A DNA stretch of 21,945 bases, taken from contig DFXX01000010.1 in NCBI GenBank assembly GCA_002381765.1, positions 1 to 21,945 on the forward strand, read 5' to 3'. The translations under genes and the position numbers were made by a program. Positions 7,153-16,008 of the stretch are shown here, one piece after another (position 1 is the first letter of the stretch; every line of letters starts with the position of its first letter). The notes below the pieces were generated by a model. It was not told the DNA's origin, made no database searches, and saw nothing but the letters and a program-made list of their open reading frames with translations. This DNA comes from Bacteriovoracaceae bacterium UBA4097 (lineage in GTDB: Bacteria; Bdellovibrionota; Bacteriovoracia; Bacteriovoracales; Bacteriovoracaceae).

Positions 7153-10100
7153 TTGAACTGAAGACTCATAGTAGAAGTTCCATCCTGCTTTTTATTCAGT
7201 AAAAGATTCACCGGCAGTGAATTGGTGAGGGGCCTGATGTGAGAGATGATTCCCACCATTAGTCCGCGCGTCTGAATTTGGTTAAGCATATCCAGCACAT
7301 CTTCCAGGGATTCCTGATCCAGAGTACCAAAGCCCTCATCGATAAAGAGAGAATCGATCTCGGCCTGGCCACGAGTCATCTCCGCCAGTGCCAGTGCCAT
7401 CGCCAGAGAAACCATAAAGGTTTCTCCCCCTGAGAGAGTAGAGACCTTTCTGCGGCCGCCTTCGCGATATTTATCCAGAATATAGAAGTCAGGGGTTATT
7501 CCCTTTCCACGGGCCTGATGGATAATCTCATAGCGCCCCTGGCAAAGCTTTTGGAGCTCTTCATTGGTTTGCACGATGAGATTCTCTTCCACCAGCGAGA
7601 GTACAAAGGAGCGCAGTTCATCTTTACCCAAGACTTCGGAAAGTCTTTCAATGCGAAGGATATTCTTTTTGAGATCTTCTTTTTTCATATCCAGGATCAG
7701 AATCTTATCTTGAAGTTTTTCCCAATGCAGAAGACGCTCGCTGACTCGAGCGTGATTCATCTTAAGAGTATGAGTTTCCTCTTTTAACAGTTCTTTTTGT
7801 TCATCTAAAAGCTCTTTTAAGGAAATAAAAAGGGCCCCTGAGCTAGTGAAATCAAGCGAGAGGTTTTGCAGTCGGGTGATGAGTGTAGTGAGTTCTTCAG
7901 AGAGAGGGGCGAGGGGAAGCTTGGTCTCTTCCTTAATGGTATGAAGTTCTCGGGTAAACTGCATATCCAGATCTTTTAAATGTTCATCCAAGGTATAAAG
8001 CCTACTCTGGAATTCTTTTAGGCTCAGTTCATGAGTTTTAAGTTCCTTCTCGCCCTTACTCCATTCTTCAGCACTGGCCTTAACAATTGCATTTAAGGCT
8101 TCGATGAGTTTTATCGCCTTCTCACCCTTGAGTTCAATCAGAAGCTTTGCCTTAAGCTCATTTATTTTATGACCCAGTTCTTTAAGCTTCTGAGTCTCTT
8201 CATTTTCCTGGGTGTAAAGATTGTGAAGATTCTTCAGGATAAAATCTCTTTCCTGATGAATCTTCTCTCCTCGAGATTCACTTTGCATATATTGCGCGAG
8301 ACCGCGGCAATCTTCTTTAAGTTTAAGGAGTATCTCCTGGGTAAGTTCATTGGGAATGAGCTTCACTAGCTCTTGCAAGAGACTCTCTTTGGCTTCTTCC
8401 TGGCTTGAGATAAGAGTCGTAATCTGTGTTAAATTACCTCTCGCCTGAGTATAGGCTTCACGGGCCTTCTTGAGTTCACCCTCTAGCTTCTGGGCTTCTT
8501 TCTTTTTGCTCTCTTGCTCCCAGATCCTTTTCTCCCAAACTCCAATTTCCTCCTCCAGACTCTTTCGGTCTTCCAGGGGCATTTTTAGTTTTTCTTGAAG
8601 AGTCATGAGTTCCTGAGTCTTGAGCCTCAAGGATTCTTCCAGATTTTTTTGTAAGCTTATAAGAAGCTTGCTCTCTTCATTGACACTAATAATAAGGTGA
8701 GAGAGTTCATTGGCCCTGTTTTTCATGGCAAGAGAATCAGTCTTACTTAGAGAATCGAGTAAACTCTGCCAAGTGGAAGCTTTGACCTCGGAGTGGCAAA
8801 CCGGGCAGGCATCAGGCCTCTCTGTGGTGGCGTGAATAAGGCAGGTCTCAATCGCCCCTCTGAGTTCCATGAGTTTCAGCGAGGACTCTAGAGAGTTAAG
8901 TTCCTGCTGGCTTTGTTCTAGAAATGTTTTAAGAGTCTCAGATTTTTTCTGAGATTGAGTGAGCTCTGCTTTCTGTTCAGTAATCTGCTTTGTAAGGTCA
9001 GCAGCTTTAAATTCACTCTTATGCCATTCTTCCTGAAGTTTTTGGAAGTCCTCTTTTTGCTTTCTTAAATGAACGAGAGTCTCTGCAATATCATCTGGAA
9101 TGCCTGCAAGCTCTTTTTGAGCAATTGTAAGAGCTCCTGCGATTTCTTTGCCTTGGGTTTCGAGCTCCTTGAGCCTTATTTCAATAATTTCTTTTTCTTT
9201 TTCTTTAGTTTCAAATACTGTTTGGAGATCAAAGAGTTTTTCAAGAGTAGAAATATTAGTTTTTAAGTCTTCGATGGGAAAGTTGATCTTCTCTCCCAAA
9301 TAGGCATGACTCTTTTGCCAGTGCTTATACTCATTTTCTCGAGAGATAAGTTCATCTTTTAGTTTTTGAATTCTTAGAGAGCATTCAGTTATTTTTCTGT
9401 TGATTTCTTCAGAGTTGACTTCCAAATGATTAAGGGAACTTTCTTCTTTTAGAAGCTCCTGCAGGCGAGGAAGCTCCTTCTCCTGCTTATCTTTATGAGC
9501 TTGATAGATTTCAGTCAGCCTTTGGGATTCTTTGAGAGCATGATTATATTTAGTGGTCGCAAGCGAGAGATCACTCCTTATGAGTTCAGATTTCTTTTTA
9601 TTTTCGAGATACTTCTCATGATAGGCCATGAGACTTGTAAAGTGATAGGCCACAGTTTCTATTTTTCTTAGCCAGGCTTCAGAATGAGCGGCTTCTCTAC
9701 TTAATCTTAGCTTTTCAGTTTTTAAGTCTTCTCCACTTAAGTTTTCGCCCTTCATAGTAAGTAATTGAGTCTCGACTTCCTGGAAAGCCTTCATTTCGGA
9801 ATCAAGATTACTTTTAAGCTCCCGGCCCAGGCTATCGAGCATCTCTCCAGGATAGAGCTTCTCTAAAATTTCCTTTCTTTCGGTAAAGGGACTCATAAGA
9901 AAGCGCGCAAATTCTCCCTGGTTTAGAATGATGCATTTGCAGAACTGATCAAAATCTAGATTAAGCAGTTGATCGACAGATTCCACCACCTCTAAGCGAG
10001 TCGAGTTGAAATCCTCACCTTCCAAGAGATGCACCACTCTTTGGGTTTGCGGAGCTTTAAGGAGCTCTCCATTTTGCTTTCTGACCTTGGCGCGCCAATC

Positions 10101-10370
10101 GGCAATATAATATTTCTGGGCGACTTGAAAGATAAGCTCAATCTGACCCTCTTTCTCACCCAGGGTCACCACATCGGTCTGATTTACATTGGTTTTATAG
10201 ACCTTGCCATAAAGAGCAAGTCCTATGGAATTTAGAATGGTGGATTTACCAGATCCCGTCTCACCAGTTATGGCAAAGAGTGGAGAGTGCTCCTGAATGG
10301 CGGCAAAGTCCACGATGTGCTCACCCTTAAGACTTGCAATATTTTTAACCCTGAGGCGTATGAGACGCAT
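7149..10370 (-). CDS. sbcC: SbcC, ATPase subunit of the SbcCD (Rad50-type) nuclease
   Basis: The protein has 1073 residues, close to the usual length of about 1050. Its N-terminal ATPase half carries Walker A GETGSGKST at 36-44 and a Q-loop at 151-158 (QGEFARFL). Long coiled coils at about 190-500 and 545-910 flank the zinc hook CPVC (C522, C525). The C-terminal half has the ABC signature LSGGETF at 979-985 and Walker B FIDEGFGTLD near 1009-1018. With SbcD it forms a cytoplasmic complex that opens and degrades blocked or hairpin DNA ends and cleaves palindromes. The ATG has a good GGAGAAAG ribosome binding site and overlaps the end of sbcD by 26 bases, so the two are translationally coupled. 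All catalytic motifs are intact. Confidence 0.97.
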   Translation of the reverse strand: MRLIRLRVKNIASLKGEHIVDFAAIQEHSPLFAITGETGSGKSTILNSIGLALYGKVYKTNVNQTDVVTLGEKEGQIELIFQVAQKYYIADWRAKVRKQNGELLKAPQTQRVVHLLEGEDFNSTRLEVVESVDQLLNLDFDQFCKCIILNQGEFARFLMSPFTERKEILEKLYPGEMLDSLGRELKSNLDSEMKAFQEVETQLLTMKGENLSGEDLKTEKLRLSREAAHSEAWLRKIETVAYHFTSLMAYHEKYLENKKKSELIRSDLSLATTKYNHALKESQRLTEIYQAHKDKQEKELPRLQELLKEESSLNHLEVNSEEINRKITECSLRIQKLKDELISRENEYKHWQKSHAYLGEKINFPIEDLKTNISTLEKLFDLQTVFETKEKEKEIIEIRLKELETQGKEIAGALTIAQKELAGIPDDIAETLVHLRKQKEDFQKLQEEWHKSEFKAADLTKQITEQKAELTQSQKKSETLKTFLEQSQQELNSLESSLKLMELRGAIETCLIHATTERPDACPVCHSEVKASTWQSLLDSLSKTDSLAMKNRANELSHLIISVNEESKLLISLQKNLEESLRLKTQELMTLQEKLKMPLEDRKSLEEEIGVWEKRIWEQESKKKEAQKLEGELKKAREAYTQARGNLTQITTLISSQEEAKESLLQELVKLIPNELTQEILLKLKEDCRGLAQYMQSESRGEKIHQERDFILKNLHNLYTQENEETQKLKELGHKINELKAKLLIELKGEKAIKLIEALNAIVKASAEEWSKGEKELKTHELSLKEFQSRLYTLDEHLKDLDMQFTRELHTIKEETKLPLAPLSEELTTLITRLQNLSLDFTSSGALFISLKELLDEQKELLKEETHTLKMNHARVSERLLHWEKLQDKILILDMKKEDLKKNILRIERLSEVLGKDELRSFVLSLVEENLIVQTNEELQKLCQGRYEIIHQARGKGITPDFYILDKYREGGRRKVSTLSGGETFMVSLAMALALAEMTRGQAEIDSLFIDEGFGTLDQESLEDVLDMLNQIQTRGLMVGIISHIRPLTNSLPVNLLLNKKQDGTSTMSLQFN

Positions 10371-11493
10371 TTTTTACTTTCTCCAAGAGGGAGGTGAAGT
10401 CTTGCATAAGATCTTCCGGGATCTCAGGCGAGAGAGGATACTTGGTGGCATAGAACTCTTTAAAGAGATCCGTTGTGGAGAGCTCAAACAGGGCACTTCC
10501 TCGGGATTCTCTTTTCTCTTCACTGGTGTAACTGGCCTGATAGGAGAGAAGCTCCATTTCTTTTTTATCGAGCAAAGATTTTATTTCATCGATCAGCCCT
10601 ATGCGAGGTGAGGCCAGAGTGAGTTGCACCTCCACCATGGGAGTGAGTGGTGAATCAACTTTTAAGTTCTTAATCTTTTCTCTAAAATTTTCTTCATCGG
10701 CCTTGATACTAATCATGGCCCGCATAACTGGGATGGGATGAATCTTTGAAGTAAGCCCTTCTTTTGTACTTTCAATGATTACCACAGATTTGGCGAGAGT
10801 CTCCGAGAAGCGCAGTGGAATAGGGGAGCCTGAATAAAAAATCTTAGCTCCAATTTTTTGCGGTTTATGAATATGGCCTAAGGCCACATAATCAAAATCC
10901 CCAATTAACTCGGAAGGAATAGAATCGACTCCACTTAAGGCAATTACCTGCTCTGAGCCCGCGGCTTCATACATGCCGGCCAGATGATGGAGCATCAAGA
11001 TTTTTGCGTGATCAGACTTTTTATCGATGTATTTTTTAAGAGCTAAAAGAGCGTCACCTTCCCCTTGAGGCAGAAGCTCATGAGAGCGGAAAAAAGGAAT
11101 GGCACAAAGATCGATGACCTCATCTTTGGCCTTAATTTCTATCCAATGATCCTCGGGATTATCAGAGAGCTTGCCCCAAACCTTAACTCTATGAGGAGTG
11201 AGGAGTCTTGCGGGAGCTTCGATTAAAAGTCCTGAATCGTGATTGCCGGCGATGAAATAACTCTGAACCTTGGTCTCTATGGAGAGGCGATGAAGAAAAT
11301 TATAGAACATCTCAAGGGCATGATGAGGAGGAGTAGGCGTATCAAAGACATCGCCGGCCATGAGAAGCACGTCAATATTTTCTGAAATAAGAGTCTCTAT
11401 AAGCCAGTCAAAAAACTTTTCATGCTCCAAAGAGCGATCGAGTTTAAAGAGGCGTTTACCCAAATGCCAATCGGAAGTATGAAGTATCCTCAT
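10345..11493 (-). CDS. sbcD: SbcD, nuclease subunit of SbcCD (Mre11-type)
   Basis: The 382-residue protein carries all the metallophosphoesterase motifs of the Mre11/SbcD family: SDWHLG with D8 and H10, AGDVFD with D48, GNHD at 83-86, LHH at 168-170 and GHIH at 206-209. The two-manganese site cuts DNA ends exonucleolytically and hairpins endonucleolytically when driven by the SbcC ATPase. Residues after about 270 form the capping and SbcC-binding part. The start lies three bases after the stop of the PSP1/RicT-like gene, and its 3' end overlaps sbcC by 26 bases, so these genes are surely one transcript. The ribosome binding site is weak (AGGTAGG), which fits translational coupling to the upstream gene. 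Confidence 0.96.
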   Translation of the reverse strand: MRILHTSDWHLGKRLFKLDRSLEHEKFFDWLIETLISENIDVLLMAGDVFDTPTPPHHALEMFYNFLHRLSIETKVQSYFIAGNHDSGLLIEAPARLLTPHRVKVWGKLSDNPEDHWIEIKAKDEVIDLCAIPFFRSHELLPQGEGDALLALKKYIDKKSDHAKILMLHHLAGMYEAAGSEQVIALSGVDSIPSELIGDFDYVALGHIHKPQKIGAKIFYSGSPIPLRFSETLAKSVVIIESTKEGLTSKIHPIPVMRAMISIKADEENFREKIKNLKVDSPLTPMVEVQLTLASPRIGLIDEIKSLLDKKEMELLSYQASYTSEEKRESRGSALFELSTTDLFKEFYATKYPLSPEIPEDLMQDFTSLLEKVKNASHTPQG

Positions 11494-11496
11494 GGC

Positions 11497-13074
11497 CTAC
11501 CTAGGAGGGCGATTTCTGCCTTGATTATTATTGTTGGGATTATTTCCACCCTGGCCTTGATTAGGTCCGCGGTTTGGATTGGGTCTGCGATTTCTTCCCT
11601 GTCCTTGACCCTGACCCGGTTGAGCAGGTCCCTGGCCTTCTTGACGAGGGCGATTTTGCTGACCATCTCGAGGCCCTTGCGGTCTTGGATTTCTTGGACC
11701 TCTGTTGTCGCGATTATCCCGCTGAGGACGATTATTGTTATTGTTCCCATGAGGGCGAGGCTCTGGGCGAGAACTATGGGTGCGAATAGGTTCATTATCT
11801 ACAAAGGAGATATCATCATCATCCACTAATGTATCTTCTTCAGATGGAGTATAAAAAATTTCTTCTTCTTCATCGGGAGATACAATATGCCGAGGACGAT
11901 CTGATTCAGGCTCTTCCAGTTCTGGCATGGAGAGGTTTAGACTCTTCTCACCAAAGAGACTTTCAAAGGTATTATCAGCAAAGGACTTACTTTCCTCTTT
12001 ATACGACTTAATTTCTTCTTCAAAAAGTTTAACTTTCTTAGCAGCAGCTTCTTCCATTCCCACCACTTTATGGGTTTCATCAGAAACGCTATCAAATTCC
12101 TTAGGGAAGTTGGCCTCATCTTTATTGAGACTCTCTTTATAGAGATCCACTACAAAACGCTTCTTGATTCCGCGATTAGTGAGGATATCAAACTGCTCAC
12201 TTAATAGATGAATGCGCAGAACTTTCCCAATTTCACCAGTATGAGTAGAGATAATATCTCCCTCTCGAGGTAAATGACTTCTTTTCTCTCTATAAACATC
12301 GTCTTCATACTGCAGGCAGCATTTAAGCTGGCCACATACACCATTGAGTTTTGAAAAATTAAGTGTGAGATCCTGGTTTTTCGCCATCTTGATCCCAACA
12401 TTCCCATATTTTGTAAGGAAGGAAGAACAACATAGCTCTCGGCCACAGGGACCAATTCCACCTACAGAGGCCGATCGGTCACGAACGGAAATTTGTCTGA
12501 GTTCAATGCGAGTTTTAAGTTTTCCAACAAGATCACGAACCAGATCCCGGAAATCAACCCGAGAGGGAGCGATAAAATAGAAAATGGCTTTTTTACCGAA
12601 GGAAGTGAATTCAACATGGGTAAGATGCATATCAAGCTTATGATCTTCAATCAGATCATTACAAATATTCTCTGCATCTTTTTGCTGCTGATAGGCCTCG
12701 CGGTCTTTAATGATATCTTCTTCATTGGCGACCTTAGCGATGCTTCGAACGGGAAGCATGCTTTTATTAAAAGGCACATCATAGGGGAATGAATTAACGT
12801 ATCCGACCGCCATTCCGCGGTCACTCATGGCCACGACCTTCTGGCCGTATTCGATATGTCTTTTGCCTACGAGAAAGGAGAAGGAGCGGGAGTTACCTGG
12901 AAAGCGAACCCGGACAAAACGAAGGATCTGGCCTTCCTTAAATCGGGATTCTTCTTCTCGGCTCTCTCTCTCTTCAGAAGACGACTCGTCTTCATTATTC
13001 TCTGAGGTATTCTCAGAATGTATAGATTCCGCAGTGGGCTCTTTGTCCTCACCTACGTCTTGGTTTATGGTCAT
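11497..13074 (-). CDS. PSP1-domain protein, RicT/YaaT-like, with long disordered tail
   Basis: The 525-residue protein has three parts. Residues 1-45 are an acidic Ser/Glu-rich leader. Residues about 47-320 are a PSP1 domain with the cysteine set of the RicT family: GPCGRELCC (C210, C215, C216) and NGVCGQLKCC (C247, C252, C253), known in Bacillus RicT to help hold [4Fe-4S] clusters. Residues about 330-430 are helical and then acidic. Residues about 432-525 are low-complexity Asn/Gly/Gln/Arg/Pro with repeated NRGP- and QGQG-like units. Bacillus RicT acts with RicA and RicF on RNase Y-dependent mRNA processing; no RicA or RicF gene is visible here. An AGGTG ribosome binding site precedes the ATG. 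It lies 31 bp after holB, as in other bacteria. The basic tail suggests RNA binding (inference). Confidence 0.88.
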   Translation of the reverse strand: MTINQDVGEDKEPTAESIHSENTSENNEDESSSEERESREEESRFKEGQILRFVRVRFPGNSRSFSFLVGKRHIEYGQKVVAMSDRGMAVGYVNSFPYDVPFNKSMLPVRSIAKVANEEDIIKDREAYQQQKDAENICNDLIEDHKLDMHLTHVEFTSFGKKAIFYFIAPSRVDFRDLVRDLVGKLKTRIELRQISVRDRSASVGGIGPCGRELCCSSFLTKYGNVGIKMAKNQDLTLNFSKLNGVCGQLKCCLQYEDDVYREKRSHLPREGDIISTHTGEIGKVLRIHLLSEQFDILTNRGIKKRFVVDLYKESLNKDEANFPKEFDSVSDETHKVVGMEEAAAKKVKLFEEEIKSYKEESKSFADNTFESLFGEKSLNLSMPELEEPESDRPRHIVSPDEEEEIFYTPSEEDTLVDDDDISFVDNEPIRTHSSRPEPRPHGNNNNNRPQRDNRDNRGPRNPRPQGPRDGQQNRPRQEGQGPAQPGQGQGQGRNRRPNPNRGPNQGQGGNNPNNNNQGRNRPPR

Positions 13075-13105
13075 TCACCTATATTTAAAGTATTTCTGTG
13101 GTATG

Positions 13106-13885
13106 TCAATGACTTGCGCGCGGTAAAACCCGCTCATGCAGATAAGAATAAAAAAGAGACCATTTTGTTGCACTCGGCTGATGAAAAACTTCCATCTCGC
13201 GATAATTCTTAAGCCACTCTTCCAGCGCCTGTTTAGGAGTGGGATCGTCAGTTTGCTGGCTTTCCCACAGAATAAGCTCATTGACCCAAAAGGCGAGATC
13301 ACGTTCTCCTTTCTGAAACTTATCTAAAAACTGAGAGAGACTGAGGCTTTTTGTTGTGGTGAGAAATTCATCCCAATCTTCTGTGGAGAGTTCTGTTCTG
13401 GGAAGAGGAATCCTTAAATGAATGGCACGGGAATGGATCGTATCCAGAAGCTTCTGACGGCGACCATTGATGAGAAAGATGGTGCTATCGCCATAGGGCT
13501 CTTCTAGAAGCTTCAGCCACTTATTGGCCACAATGGTATTTATTCGATGGGCTTCCGTGATAACGGCAAATTTTCTTTTACTTTGAACGGCCTTAAATTC
13601 AAAAAAGCGCGAAACCGCATCGGATTCTGAAACCGTAAAAGGGGAATCCGTTGGGTCTTCTGTTTGTGTGAGATTTCCTAGAACCAGAACATCTGGATGA
13701 TCCATAAGATTCTCCATGCTCTGCTTATGGCCCTCGATCTTCTGATAATAATCACGGATAAAGTGATGAACAAAGTCCTCTAAGAGCTTTTGAGTTTCTT
13801 GAGATTCACCGCTGCCTTCCAGCACATAGAAGTGACCCAATTCTTTATTCTGGGCCTTCTTCATGAGGACATCATGAAGTTTCAT
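13106..13885 (-). CDS. holB: DNA polymerase III delta' subunit (HolB-like)
   Basis: The 259-residue protein follows the delta'/clamp-loader AAA+ pattern: an N-terminal strand and degenerate P-loop (YVLEGSGESQET, about 20-31, without the GKS/T lysine), ITEAHRIN at 109-116 in place of Walker B, WLKLLEEP at 123-130, and a sensor-1/SRC-like segment around INGRRQKLLDTIHSRAIHLRI with S152 and R153. There are no cysteines, so the zinc module of many clamp-loader subunits is missing. Loss of ATP binding is normal in delta'. It is short compared with E. coli delta' (334 residues), so the C-terminal collar domain is reduced. Its start overlaps the tmk stop by four bases (ATGA). Position between tmk and the PSP1 gene strongly supports the call. 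Confidence 0.87.
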   Translation of the reverse strand: MKLHDVLMKKAQNKELGHFYVLEGSGESQETQKLLEDFVHHFIRDYYQKIEGHKQSMENLMDHPDVLVLGNLTQTEDPTDSPFTVSESDAVSRFFEFKAVQSKRKFAVITEAHRINTIVANKWLKLLEEPYGDSTIFLINGRRQKLLDTIHSRAIHLRIPLPRTELSTEDWDEFLTTTKSLSLSQFLDKFQKGERDLAFWVNELILWESQQTDDPTPKQALEEWLKNYREMEVFHQPSATKWSLFYSYLHERVLPRASH

Positions 13886-14556
13886 GGAAGACGCCTCTTC
13901 AAATCATTTAGAATTGTCTTCGTCACCAGATATTCTGATTCCTCGGCATCGATTTTTAAAATTCTTTCGGGGAAAAGATGGGCCACCTCACGGTAGCCAT
14001 CGATGAGATTCAGATAAAATTCGGCCTGCTGGGACTCAAAATAATCTTTTTCCTGGCCTCGCTTGGCCTGACGAAGCATGGAGGTCTCAAGACTTATATC
14101 GAGAAAGTAAGTTCGATGAGGAATCAAATTTAAAGGATGGTGCTGATGGAGTGTCAGGATGGTCTCCATTCCTAAACGGCGGGCCTTGCCCTGATAGGAG
14201 AGAGTGCTATCCATATAGCGATCAAGAATCACCACTGATTTGGGCTCTAGGAGGAAAGGAAGAATTTTCTCCTGCAAGAGTTGAGCTCGAGAGGCGAGGA
14301 AGAGATGGCACTCGGCCAAAGGGTGAAGCTTTACGGGGCTTGTAAGAACGGCTTCTCTGAGTTTTTCTCCAAAACCCGTTCCACCAGGCTCTCTTAAAAG
14401 TAAGGTCCTATAACCCCTTTCTTTTAAATATTTCTCAATTTCTTTTATTTGCGTAGATTTTCCAGAACCTTCGATACCTTCCAAAGAAAGAAAGAGACTA
14501 TCCGGAGTTACCGGGGACTGAAATAAAGAGGTTAATTGCTTGAGATTGGCGTTCAC
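13882..14556 (-). CDS. tmk: Thymidylate kinase
   Basis: The 224-residue enzyme phosphorylates dTMP to dTDP in the cytoplasm for DNA synthesis. Its motifs are clear: P-loop LEGIEGSGKST at 25-35, the REPGGTGFGEKLR segment with the DR(E/P)-type TMP-binding loop at about 55-67, and DRYMDSTLSYQGKARRLG around 112-129. The start is a GTG; no ATG is available nearby. This gives an N-terminal extension of about 20 residues before the first strand compared with E. coli Tmk. No ribosome binding site is visible. Instead a promoter-like TGTACA-17-TATACT ends seven bases before the GTG, so this gene may have its own near-leaderless transcript besides read-through from the GYF_2 gene 44 bp upstream. Confidence 0.95.
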   Translation of the reverse strand: MNANLKQLTSLFQSPVTPDSLFLSLEGIEGSGKSTQIKEIEKYLKERGYRTLLLREPGGTGFGEKLREAVLTSPVKLHPLAECHLFLASRAQLLQEKILPFLLEPKSVVILDRYMDSTLSYQGKARRLGMETILTLHQHHPLNLIPHRTYFLDISLETSMLRQAKRGQEKDYFESQQAEFYLNLIDGYREVAHLFPERILKIDAEESEYLVTKTILNDLKRRLP

Positions 14557-14563
14557 GGCTTCG

Positions 14564-14592
14564 AGTATATACAGATCAGGATGGAGTGTACA
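14564..14592 (-). promoter_or_regulatory. Internal promoter candidate for tmk
   Basis: On the minus strand TGTACA (14592-14587) and TATACT (14569-14564) are separated by exactly 17 bases. Matches to consensus are 4 of 6 and 5 of 6. The -10 box ends seven bases before the GTG of tmk, so the mRNA would begin at or within a base of the start codon. Confidence 0.45.
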
Positions 14593-14600
14593 GGAATCGG

Positions 14601-15893
14601 TTAAAAGTCAGAAATCTCTTCGATGACTGTTCCTGGTTCCATGACTTCATCCAGAGTTCTGGATTCTTCACGCTCAGCAGGATTTCCAATTAAGGAGTGC
14701 TCTTCCGGGCGATTGTTTATTTCCGCGTCTGGAGTTGGACCATAGGGATCTGGCTCATTGCCCGCAGGATAGCGATCACTTGGATGGGCTTCCATGGTTG
14801 TTGGATATTGGGACTCATCGGCATAGGGATTACCATAAGATTGCTGCTGACTACCCGCTTTCTTAGGCATGACTCTCGCCTTATTAGGAAGGCGTGTGAG
14901 ACCCGATGTTCGAGCTTGCGCCTGAGCGCGAACTCTTGCTTGCTCCTGAGCTCTTGCTCTGGCCTGAGCTGCGAATCGACTGCGAGCATCCACCGGAGGG
15001 GCAACTCGCGTGACGGGTCTTACTGGATTAGCGACCTCAACAGGTTTCTGGACCGTATTTGCAGGTCGTCTGATAGGCATTTGGTTATTTTGCACTACTG
15101 GCTTTGCCGGTATCTCTCTTGGGGTAACAACCACTGCTTTAGGTGGAGTCACACTTGGAGTGGGCACTTCATCCTGAGTTAAGAAGTATTTTCCACTTCC
15201 TACAGCACTCATAACAACCATTAAAAAGACAGGGAAAGCATACTTCATGGACTTACTTACAGGAACATCATCTTCACCATGAAGAGGGACTTCATCTAAA
15301 CGAAGACCCTGAGACTTACCTTTCGCACCATGAGCAACACTTGCAAGTTCCTCAGTCATATTGATGATGCTAGAGCGGTGTTCTCTTTCTACGTATTCGA
15401 CATTTGATTCTGAAAAGCTCGCTTCTCCCGGAGAAACCGGAGGCTCAACCGAGCTTCTTGTTCTGCGATCAAAGGCCTTGAGTTCATGAAGCTTGCCCCA
15501 AGTGTGTCCATCATCTGTCGAGATGAGATCTGTCATGGCGAGATCGCCATCTTTAATTTTTAATTGAATATCTTCTTTGGTAATGGGGCCAGTCTTAAGA
15601 CCCTGCTCCATGATCCAGTAGGGACCAGTGTGCTGCTTGTCTTTCACAATTTGCGGTGATCTTCTTTGAAAGGGAGCGTGCCCGAAGAAGGGTAGTAAAT
15701 CATTATTTTCGAGACGGCTGGCCAGGGCCTCATCAAAAAGCTCTTCATGAAGAGCAGCATATTCTCTCAATGAGGTGGTATCAAAAGGACCAAAGCTTTC
15801 ATCACCTATCTTAACCACCCATAGATCATGGGCCGAAATGCCCATTTCCTGGATAAATTCTTTGGTCAGTGGTTTTAAGCCTAAAGTACTCAT
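14601..15893 (-). CDS. GYF_2-domain membrane protein
   Basis: The 430-residue protein has two GYF_2 (DUF4339)-type modules. The first, at about 22-75, has LWVVKIGDESFGPFDTTSL. The second, at about 88-142, has GPYWIMEQGLKTGPITKEDI and an HTWGKLHEL end. A Ser/Glu-rich linker follows, then one transmembrane helix at about 217-237, then a Pro/Arg/Gln/Ala-rich region with an Ala-Arg-Gln run at 308-328 and a tail rich in Tyr, Pro and acidic residues. The GYF_2 modules probably face the cytoplasm and bind peptide ligands; no enzyme motif is present. No ribosome binding site is visible before the ATG. It leads the set tmk-holB-PSP1-sbcDC, 44 bp ahead of tmk, but a functional link to DNA metabolism is unproven. 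Domain identity is fairly firm, role unknown. Confidence 0.8.
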   Translation of the reverse strand: MSTLGLKPLTKEFIQEMGISAHDLWVVKIGDESFGPFDTTSLREYAALHEELFDEALASRLENNDLLPFFGHAPFQRRSPQIVKDKQHTGPYWIMEQGLKTGPITKEDIQLKIKDGDLAMTDLISTDDGHTWGKLHELKAFDRRTRSSVEPPVSPGEASFSESNVEYVEREHRSSIINMTEELASVAHGAKGKSQGLRLDEVPLHGEDDVPVSKSMKYAFPVFLMVVMSAVGSGKYFLTQDEVPTPSVTPPKAVVVTPREIPAKPVVQNNQMPIRRPANTVQKPVEVANPVRPVTRVAPPVDARSRFAAQARARAQEQARVRAQAQARTSGLTRLPNKARVMPKKAGSQQQSYGNPYADESQYPTTMEAHPSDRYPAGNEPDPYGPTPDAEINNRPEEHSLIGNPAEREESRTLDEVMEPGTVIEEISDF

Positions 15894-15955
15894 AAATAAT
15901 TATTCGGTACAAAATGTTTAAAGCTTTAAGGCCCATGCAGTTTTTATTGAGTTTT

Positions 15956-15984
15956 TTGACTAATTATTTCCTTAAGAGCATACT
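15956..15984 (+). promoter_or_regulatory. Promoter of sufE-hemB
   Basis: TTGACT (15956-15961), a 17-base spacer and CATACT (15979-15984) give a strong promoter match. Transcription should begin near 15991, leaving an 18-base leader with an AGAGGAAG ribosome binding site at 15997-16004. The rest of this 115 bp divergent intergenic region is T-rich and holds the start region of the GYF_2 gene. Confidence 0.6.
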
Positions 15985-16008
15985 GGGCCACTAACAAGAG
16001 GAAGTTAC

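Noticed and set aside
7149..11493. SbcC/SbcD pair as part of a phage-defence system
   Set aside because: Both proteins have normal housekeeping length and motifs and sit with tmk, holB and PSP1. No defence partner gene is nearby.
11490..11795. 101-residue minus-strand frame overlapping the PSP1 tail
   Set aside because: It is an alternative frame of low-complexity repeats; its Ile/Thr-rich sequence follows from the repeat composition.
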